64,000 nucleotides of DNA from Pseudomonas sp. TH31 (GTDB taxonomy: Bacteria > Pseudomonadota > Gammaproteobacteria > Pseudomonadales > Pseudomonadaceae), in the NCBI RefSeq assembly GCF_016650815.1, contig NZ_JAEKEZ010000014.1, positions 1 to 64,000 on the forward strand, written 5' to 3'. Position 1 is the first letter of the stretch, and the number at the start of each line of letters is the position of its first letter. The position numbers were made by a program, and so were the translations under genes. The notes under the pieces are model-generated. The model searched no databases and was not told the DNA's origin. It saw only the letters and a list, made by a program, of their open reading frames with translations. Below, piece after piece: positions 57,609 to 64,000 of the stretch.

Positions 57609-58064
57609 TCAGCAGTATTGCTTTAAATTGAACGAACGACAACGGCTGGCAATTCGCCCTGTCACGCCCATTTTAGGGCCATCAAAGGCCGAGAGCGCTG
57701 CGTACTGCGGCTTTGATGGCAAAAACTCATCTGTTGCAAGTTGTGAAATGAGATAAATACGCTTTCCCTGACGATCCCGGCTCTTGATCCGGTCCAGTCT
57801 GGAGAGACTTACGGTGGCAACCATGTCGCATTTTGCCCAGCAGATCGGACTGGCGCCCTGCAAGTGACTCGTGAGCTTAAGATGATAGTCAAGTACACAG
57901 TCAGGGGCGGTGGTGCTCAGCGGTACGACCGTCACCAATAAACTATTGGTCCTGTGTTTACGTATCACGACAACCGGCCTGACCTTGATCATCTCGGGGA
58001 CTTCATAACCCCTGAAGTCACAAATCAATACGCTGCCTTCCTGGGGTTGATATCGAAGTGGCAT
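57609..58064 (-). CDS. PemK/MazF-family toxin-like protein
   Basis: 151 aa from the ATG at 58064 (MPLRYQPQEGSVLICDFRGY). The N-terminal PemK/MazF barrel is recognisable: GSVLICDF, KVRPVVVIRKHRTNSLLVTVVPLST. Members cleave mRNA. No antitoxin gene was seen on either side, so it may be an orphan or be held by a distant partner. Codon use is less GC-rich than its neighbours. Confidence 0.75.
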   Translation of the reverse strand: MPLRYQPQEGSVLICDFRGYEVPEMIKVRPVVVIRKHRTNSLLVTVVPLSTTAPDCVLDYHLKLTSHLQGASPICWAKCDMVATVSLSRLDRIKSRDRQGKRIYLISQLATDEFLPSKPQYAALSAFDGPKMGVTGRIASRCRSFNLKQYC

Positions 58065-58286
58065 CCATGGCACTCATCGAAAGAAATCGATATTGCGCAA
58101 GAATCGAGTAAATCACTAAGGCAGATCCGTTACCTGAAATGTCCTCCCTCTGGCGTTCCAGCCAAAAGCGCCAAGCTAATCCAACATCTACACTCGCTCA
58201 AACAGGCCAACGCACGCAGCCTGCATGAACGGCGAGTTCCGGTCGCTTGAACACTCGCGGTTCTCTTTCAAGTCAAGGAGATGACC

Positions 58287-58721
58287 ATGCAAGCGAAAGC
58301 CCTGTTCGCCGCCCTTGTGTTCAGCCTGCTCCCCAGCGCCAGTCAGGCGACCAACCTCATGTACATGCCGTTCGAAACCGTCCTGTCCGACGCGATCCGC
58401 GCCGGGCGGCTGGATGGCAGTGTGAAGTTTTACCTGGCCGGGAACGGGCCGACGGCGAACCGGCAAAGGCAGCGCATGAATGTGATCAGCGATCTGGGGA
58501 CCAACGCATCCAACAAGAGTGATCGCGATGCTTGCGAGTGGGGGCTGCAATCGAATCTGATCAAGTTTCAGGCCGACGCCAAACGCGTTGGGGCGACGGT
58601 GACCAATATCGTCAGTGACTACGACCAGCATGTGCGCAAGGATCTGAATACTTATGAGTGTCGGGTCGGGATTTTTGTGGCGCGGGTGGCGTTGCGGGGG
58701 GATTTGGTGCGTATTCCGTAA
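58287..58721 (+). CDS. Small secreted protein, paralogue of the gene at 56817
   Basis: 144 aa from the ATG at 58287; AAGGAG abuts the earlier ATG at 58281, which makes that one too close. A signal peptide (MQAKALFAALVFSLLPSASQA) precedes LMYMPFETVLSDAIRAGRLDGSVKFYLAGN, matching the 56817 product in the core and in the two cysteines (DACEWG, YECRVG). Function is unknown. The pair plus the 48-bp fragment at 51104 shows local duplication of this family. Confidence 0.82.
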   Translation: MQAKALFAALVFSLLPSASQATNLMYMPFETVLSDAIRAGRLDGSVKFYLAGNGPTANRQRQRMNVISDLGTNASNKSDRDACEWGLQSNLIKFQADAKRVGATVTNIVSDYDQHVRKDLNTYECRVGIFVARVALRGDLVRIP

Positions 58722-58729
58722 AACGGAAC

Positions 58730-58752
58730 GCCCCCGCGACTGGCGCAGGGGC
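58730..58752. terminator. Candidate two-way terminator
   Basis: GCCCCCGCG and CGCAGGGGC arms, one mismatch, around ACTGG, between the convergent secreted-protein and lipoprotein genes. On the minus strand it is followed by a short T-rich stretch (CCGTTTT). Confidence 0.55.
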
Positions 58753-58766
58753 TGTCTGCTGGCTTC

Positions 58767-59210
58767 TTACTGAGCTTGAATCAACTTGCTTTCAGCAACG
58801 CCGGCACGGCCGGCTTTGTCATCGACGACTTGCAGGTTGTTACGCGCTTTGATGAAGCCCACTTTCACTTCCTGCCAGACAAAGTAGTTCTTGCCGGCTT
58901 CTGCGGTGAGTTTCAGTTCGGAATCGTTTTCCGCCGAAGACACCAGGGTCTGCTGACCAGCCGGAACGGCCAACATCAGGTAGGACTTGGCGACAGTCTC
59001 CCCCACAGGTTTGCCATTGAGCGTAACCGGCATTTTCACCCCGGCGCCCATGCTCTCGTTGCGATACACGTAGATGTTGGCTTTGTCCGGGGAAACCTGG
59101 AAGGTTTTCGCTTGAGCGTCCTGGCCTTCATCAGCCATTTTTACCGAAGCACAACCAGCGGTCAGTGCGGTCAATGCCAACAAAGCGGTGAAGGTGATCT
59201 GCTTGAACAT
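58767..59210 (-). CDS. DUF2846-type outer-membrane lipoprotein
   Basis: 147 aa from the ATG at 59210. Signal peptide II with lipobox LTAGC (MFKQITFTALLALTALTAGC). The mature part (ANIYVYRNESMGAGVKMPVT LNGKPVGE ... KNYFVWQE) is a beta-rich domain of the DUF2846 kind. It is likely anchored in the outer membrane; role unknown. Confidence 0.82.
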   Translation of the reverse strand: MFKQITFTALLALTALTAGCASVKMADEGQDAQAKTFQVSPDKANIYVYRNESMGAGVKMPVTLNGKPVGETVAKSYLMLAVPAGQQTLVSSAENDSELKLTAEAGKNYFVWQEVKVGFIKARNNLQVVDDKAGRAGVAESKLIQAQ

Positions 59211-59300
59211 CCTGTATCTCCATAGTGTGTGATGTGCCATGACGGTTATCGGCCGATACGACAAAAGGCAAAGGGCCATCACCCATAATATCTTGAAGAC

Positions 59301-60194
59301 CTATGGCGTCAGCTTGCGTGTCAACAATTCAACAAACGCCTTGGCCATCGGCGATTTCTGATCCTTGCGTTGCACCAGCCACACTGCCGACACCGCTTGC
59401 GGATCGAGCAGCGGCCGATAGACCACGCCATCAATGCGCATCCGCCGATAAGACGCTGGCAACACCGACACACCCAGCCCCGCAGCCACCAGCCCGATGA
59501 TAGTCATCGCCTCGCCGGCCTCTTGGGCGAAGTGTGGGCTGAAGCCGGCGTCCCGCGCCAAGGTCAGCAATTGGGCGTACAGACCGCTGCCATAGCTGCG
59601 TGGGAAAAATACGAAAGGTTCGAGGGCCAGGGTTGACAGAAACAAGCCTTCTTCGCTGCCGTTCACCAGCGGATGCTTGGAGCTGAGCACTGCCACGAGG
59701 GGTTCGCGCATCAACTCCACGACGCTGAGGGAATCCGGCAAACCGAGCGGTCGCATGATCCCGACTTCAATCGATTCATCCACCAGTGCGTCGGCCACTT
59801 GGGTGCTGCTCATCTCCCGCAGGTTCAGGTGCACGGCCGGGAAGCGTTGGCGAAACGAGAAGATCGCCTGGGGAATCGTGGAGTTGAACGGTGCCGACGA
59901 GGTGAAGCCGATTTTCAACTCGCCCAGTTCACCGAGTTGCGCACGCCGGGCGACGTCCGCCGCTTTGTCGACCTGAGCCAGCACCAGCCGCGCCTCTTGC
60001 AGAAACAACCGACCGGCCTCGCTGAGTTCGACCCGACGATTGGTGCGCTCGAACAAGCGTGCGCCGACCTCGGCTTCCAGTGCCTGGATCTGCTGGCTCA
60101 AGGGCGGCTGAGAGATGCCCAGGACCTGGGCGGCGCGGCCGAAATGCAGTTCTTCGGCGACGGCGATGAAGTAGCGCAGGTGACGCAATTCCAT
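59301..60194 (-). CDS. LysR-family transcriptional regulator
   Basis: 297 aa: winged helix-turn-helix at 1-60 (MELRHLRYFIAVAEELHFGR, SQPPLSQQIQALEAEVGARL) and a substrate-binding-like effector domain from about 90. It is divergent from the MFS gene over 120 bp, the usual arrangement for a LysR regulator and its target. The inducer is unknown. Confidence 0.92.
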   Translation of the reverse strand: MELRHLRYFIAVAEELHFGRAAQVLGISQPPLSQQIQALEAEVGARLFERTNRRVELSEAGRLFLQEARLVLAQVDKAADVARRAQLGELGELKIGFTSSAPFNSTIPQAIFSFRQRFPAVHLNLREMSSTQVADALVDESIEVGIMRPLGLPDSLSVVELMREPLVAVLSSKHPLVNGSEEGLFLSTLALEPFVFFPRSYGSGLYAQLLTLARDAGFSPHFAQEAGEAMTIIGLVAAGLGVSVLPASYRRMRIDGVVYRPLLDPQAVSAVWLVQRKDQKSPMAKAFVELLTRKLTP

Positions 60195-60314
60195 GAAAAC
60201 CCCATTAGGTCGTAAAACGTCTTAAACAGGTCGAATAATATATTGGATTGAATCGTTAGGCAGCTATATGCTTTTTTCCATTGCCTGACCGGCTGCGCCC
60301 CTCCGAGGTCCGAA

Positions 60315-61589
60315 GTGAAAACTGCTGTCGCCCCGCTCGCCCATGAAGTTCCGCCCACGGCGCTGGACGATGTTGTCGCCGAGCTGAACGAGATCTACAT
60401 CGAAAAAGGCACGCCGATGTTCATGCGCACGGTGCTGGCGCTGTTCTCCGGCGGCTTCGCGACGTTCGCCCTGCTCTACTGCGTGCAGCCGATGATGCCG
60501 CTGCTGTCCCACGAATATTCGATCAACGCAGCGCAAAGCAGCCTGATTCTGTCGGTGGCCACCGGCATGCTCGCGATTGGCCTGCTGATTACTGGCCCGA
60601 TTTCCGACCGCGTCGGGCGTAAGCCGGTGATGGTCACGGCGCTGTTTGCGGCAGCCTTGTGCACCATGGCCAGCGCGATGATGCCGAGCTGGGAAGGTGT
60701 GTTGATCATGCGCGCGTTGATCGGGTTGTCGTTGAGCGGCCTGGCGGCGGTGGCCATGACTTACCTGAGCGAAGAGATTCACCCGCAGCACATCGGCCTC
60801 GCCATGGGTTTGTACATCGGCGGCAACGCGATTGGCGGGATGAGCGGCCGCTTGATTACCGGTGTGTTGATCGACTTCGTCAGCTGGCACACGGCGATGC
60901 TGGTGATCGGCGGCCTGGCGCTGATTGCGGCGACGGTGTTCTGGAAGATCCTTCCCGAATCGCGCAACTTCCGCGCCCGCTCAATGCACCCGCGCAGCCT
61001 GCTCGACGGCTTTACCATGCACTTTCGCGACGCCGGCCTGCCGCTGCTGTTTGTCGAAGCCTTTGTGCTGATGGGCGCGTTCGTCACGCTGTTCAACTAC
61101 ATCGGCTATCGCCTGCTGGCGGCCCCCTACAACATGGACCAGGCGTTTGTCGGGTTGCTGTCGGTGGTGTACCTGTCGGGGATTTATAGCTCGGCTAAAA
61201 TCGGCTCGCTGGCCGACAAACTGGGCCGGCGCAAAGTGCTTTGGGCAACGATTGTGCTGATGCTTGCAGGCCTGGCGCTGACGATGTTCACGCCGCTGCC
61301 GGTGGTGATCATCGGCATGCTGATCTTCACCTTCGGCTTCTTCGGCGCGCATTCGGTGGCCAGTAGCTGGATTGGGCGCCGGGCGATCAAGGCCAAGGGG
61401 CAGGCGTCTTCGCTGTATCTGTTCAGTTATTACGCCGGGTCGAGCATTGCCGGGACGGCGGGTGGGGTGTTCTGGCACCTGGGCGGGTGGAACGGGATCG
61501 GGTTGTTTATTGGTGGGCTGTTGGTGATTGCGTTGTTGGTGGCGTTGAAGCTGGCGAAGTTGCCGCCGTTGGGTGGTGTGAAGGCTTAA
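60315..61589 (+). CDS. MFS transporter, YnfM-like
   Basis: 424 aa from a GTG. Twelve membrane helices with the MFS loop motif GPISDRVGRKPVMV after helix 2 (about 95-108) and its repeat GSLADKLGRRKVLWA in the second half. An N-terminal cytoplasmic stretch of about 38 residues precedes helix 1. It is probably an efflux pump controlled by the divergent LysR protein; the substrate is unknown. Confidence 0.9.
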   Translation: MKTAVAPLAHEVPPTALDDVVAELNEIYIEKGTPMFMRTVLALFSGGFATFALLYCVQPMMPLLSHEYSINAAQSSLILSVATGMLAIGLLITGPISDRVGRKPVMVTALFAAALCTMASAMMPSWEGVLIMRALIGLSLSGLAAVAMTYLSEEIHPQHIGLAMGLYIGGNAIGGMSGRLITGVLIDFVSWHTAMLVIGGLALIAATVFWKILPESRNFRARSMHPRSLLDGFTMHFRDAGLPLLFVEAFVLMGAFVTLFNYIGYRLLAAPYNMDQAFVGLLSVVYLSGIYSSAKIGSLADKLGRRKVLWATIVLMLAGLALTMFTPLPVVIIGMLIFTFGFFGAHSVASSWIGRRAIKAKGQASSLYLFSYYAGSSIAGTAGGVFWHLGGWNGIGLFIGGLLVIALLVALKLAKLPPLGGVKA

Positions 61590-61592
61590 CAG

Positions 61593-61697
61593 CAAAAGAT
61601 CGCAGCCTTCGGCAGCTCCTACAGGATTGAGTGAACCCGTTACCCAACGATTCACATCACCGGTGTAGGAGCTGCCGAAGGCTGCGATCTTTGATCT
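61593..61697. repeat. REPIN between convergent MFS and hemE genes
   Basis: Inverted arms CAAAAGATCGCAGCCTTCGG and its complement around a 40-bp spacer. It starts 4 bp after the MFS stop codon. Confidence 0.85.
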
Positions 61698-61710
61698 TGC
61701 CCAAACAAAA

Positions 61711-61737
61711 ACGCCCGGCATAAGCCGGGCGTTTTTT
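61711..61737. terminator. Bidirectional Rho-independent terminator of MFS gene and hemE
   Basis: ACGCCCGGC and GCCGGGCGT around ATAA, with TTTTTT on the plus side and an A run giving T on the minus side. It ends 13 bp from the hemE stop. Confidence 0.9.
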
Positions 61738-61749
61738 ATTGGGCGACGA

Positions 61750-62817
61750 TCACTCGTGATACTGCGCCGACAGTTCATGCACAGCGCGCATGAACGCACC
61801 CGCATGTTCCGGATCAACTTCCGGGGTGATGCCATGGCCGAGGTTAAACACGTGGCCACTGCCTTTGCCGTAGCTGGCAAGGATGCGGCCGACTTCGGTG
61901 CGAATGGCTTCTGGCTTGGCGTACAACACCGTCGGGTCCATGTTGCCTTGCAGGGCGACTTGGTTGCCGACGCGCCGGCGGGCTTCGCCAATGTCGCAGG
62001 TCCAGTCCAGGCCCAATGCATCAGCACCGGCGTCGGCGATGCTTTCCAGCCACAGCCCGCCGTTTTTGGTGAACAGGATGACCGGCACTTTGCGGCCTTC
62101 GTGTTCGCGGATCAGGCCGCTGACGATCTTGCGCATGTAGGCCAGGGAGAACTCCTGGTACGCCGCCGCCGAGAGGTTGCCGCCCCAGGTGTCGAAGATC
62201 TGCACCGCTTGCGCGCCGGCCATGATCTGGCCGTTGAGGTAGCTGGTGACAGACTGCGCGAGTTTATCCAGCAGCAGGTGCATGGCTTGCGGGTTGTCGT
62301 AGAGCATGGCCTTGGTCTTGCGGAAGTCTTTCGACGAACCGCCTTCGACCATGTAGGTGGCCAGGGTCCACGGGCTGCCGGAGAAGCCGATCAGTGGCAC
62401 GCGGCCGTTCAGTTCGCGGCGGATGGTGCTGACCGCGTCCATGACGTAACCGAGGTCCTTGTGCGGATCCGGAATCGGCAGGGCTTCGATGTCGGCCATC
62501 GTGCTGATGACTTTCTTGAAGCGTGGACCTTCACCGGTTTCGAAGTACAGGCCTTGGCCCATGGCGTCCGGGATGGTCAGGATGTCGGAGAAGAGGATCG
62601 CCGCGTCCAGTTGCGGGTAGCGGTCGAGCGGCTGCATCGTGACTTCGCACGCGAACTCCGGGTTCATGCACAGGCTCATGAAGTCACCGGCCTTGGCACG
62701 GCTGGCGCGGTATTCAGGCAGGTAGCGACCGGCCTGACGCATCATCCATACCGGCGTGACGTCTACAGGTTGCTTGAGCAGGGCGCGAAGGAAACGGTCG
62801 TTCTTCAGGGCAGTCAT
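61750..62817 (-). CDS. hemE: Uroporphyrinogen decarboxylase
   Basis: 355 aa from the ATG at 62817 ([20 protein letters not shown]). HemE removes four carboxyl groups from uroporphyrinogen III to give coproporphyrinogen III in haem synthesis. The signature [16 protein letters not shown] (about 21-36) and the later [16 protein letters not shown] are intact. It lies downstream of gltD on the same strand, as in other pseudomonads, with a REPIN between. Confidence 0.97.
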   Translation of the reverse strand: MTALKNDRFLRALLKQPVDVTPVWMMRQAGRYLPEYRASRAKAGDFMSLCMNPEFACEVTMQPLDRYPQLDAAILFSDILTIPDAMGQGLYFETGEGPRFKKVISTMADIEALPIPDPHKDLGYVMDAVSTIRRELNGRVPLIGFSGSPWTLATYMVEGGSSKDFRKTKAMLYDNPQAMHLLLDKLAQSVTSYLNGQIMAGAQAVQIFDTWGGNLSAAAYQEFSLAYMRKIVSGLIREHEGRKVPVILFTKNGGLWLESIADAGADALGLDWTCDIGEARRRVGNQVALQGNMDPTVLYAKPEAIRTEVGRILASYGKGSGHVFNLGHGITPEVDPEHAGAFMRAVHELSAQYHE

Positions 62818-62949
62818 GTCGGCATCCGGAAAAAAGTGCGGGCATTTTCTCAGAGCGCGACGCAAAAGGCACGGTTGCAGGTCAGCCTTTTGTCTATCGG
62901 GTCAATTTATTGCGGTGAAACTCCGGTATTGGTAACACCCTGAAACCAA

Positions 62950-63056
62950 TGTGGGAGCGGGCTTGCTCGCGAAAGCGGTGTGTCAGTCGACATCAATATT
63001 GACTGTTACACCGCCTTCGCGAGCAAGTCGAATCGTCGCACCGCCGCTCCCACATT
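62950..63056. repeat. REPIN with interrupted right arm between gltD and hemE
   Basis: Left arm GTGGGAGCGGGCTTGCTCGC. The right arm is GCGAGCAAG + TCGAATCGTCGCACCGC + CGCTCCCAC, a 17-bp insertion relative to the copy at 46887. Confidence 0.8.
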
Positions 63057-63084
63057 TTGATCGCATTCCAATTCTGGAAAGTGA

Positions 63085-64000
<916 letters not shown>

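Noticed and set aside
57351..57756. Several small plus-strand ORFs after the first excinuclease-like gene
   Set aside because: They run through REP sequence and a hairpin and into the antisense of the toxin gene; no conserved pattern.
63026..63043. Insertion in the right arm of the REPIN before gltD as a novel element
   Set aside because: The interrupted form looks like a common variant of this REP in fluorescent pseudomonads, so it is not noteworthy by itself.

Overview
The window looks like chromosome of a Pseudomonas of the P. fluorescens group. Codon use is GC-rich, and the gene order glnE/aceE-aceF-dipA-msrA ... acyl-CoA dehydrogenase-nhaP2-mscK-selO is the one I know from Pseudomonas. 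The intergenic gaps carry many inverted REP pairs (REPINs) of three kinds: TAGGAGCTGCCGAAGGCTGCGA, TGGGAGCGGGCTTGCTCGCG and TAGCAGCTG types. No rRNA, tRNA or CRISPR array was seen.

Region 1 (1-32.3 kb) is mostly housekeeping. glnE (partial) is divergent from the pyruvate dehydrogenase genes aceE-aceF. Then come the c-di-GMP enzyme dipA, msrA, rlmJ, the divergent proline genes putP/putA with a cluster of GTTGCACC boxes between them, an acyl-CoA dehydrogenase, two chemoreceptors flanking a ZapA-family pair, the antiporter nhaP2, an mscK-type channel gene broken by two one-base losses, selO, a higBA toxin-antitoxin pair with two palindromic operators, trxC and an orphan parA.

Region 2 (32.6-51.1 kb) is one long, tightly overlapping plus-strand operon of 18 genes for an aryl polyene-type pigment/lipid. 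A MIO-type aromatic amino acid ammonia-lyase would make the aryl starter and a ligase-dehydratase fusion would activate it. Two acyl carrier proteins, two ketosynthases, a chain-length-factor-like protein, a ketoreductase and dehydratases would build the polyene. Acyltransferases, a glycosyltransferase, a methyltransferase and a halogenase-like flavoprotein would decorate it. A LolA-like protein, an MMPL exporter, a lipoprotein and an antiporter-like membrane protein would handle transport. Three REPINs sit exactly at gene starts inside this operon.

Region 3 (51.07-56.8 kb) is an AT-rich island wedged after the last polyene gene. It is a mosaic: an IS5-type transposase fragment, an inverted fragment of a neighbouring secreted-protein gene, a 1.02-kb direct repeat that carries an XRE regulator twice, a queuosine-precursor (VUT/YhhQ) transporter overlapping one regulator copy, an accessory queC, a DUF6124 gene, a decayed LysR piece, a haem-oxygenase-like di-iron protein, the 3' end of a second queC, and a decayed copy of the 3' end of the ketosynthase gene. 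I read it as an acquired, partly duplicated 7-deazaguanine (preQ0) module. This is the most unusual part of the window.

Region 4 (56.8-64 kb) has two paralogous small secreted proteins, a PemK/MazF-type toxin, a DUF2846-type lipoprotein, a LysR/MFS divergent pair, hemE and the 3' part of gltD, which carries a third one-base frameshift. All three frameshifts are single-base losses in short G or C runs, so sequencing or assembly error is a serious alternative to real gene decay.
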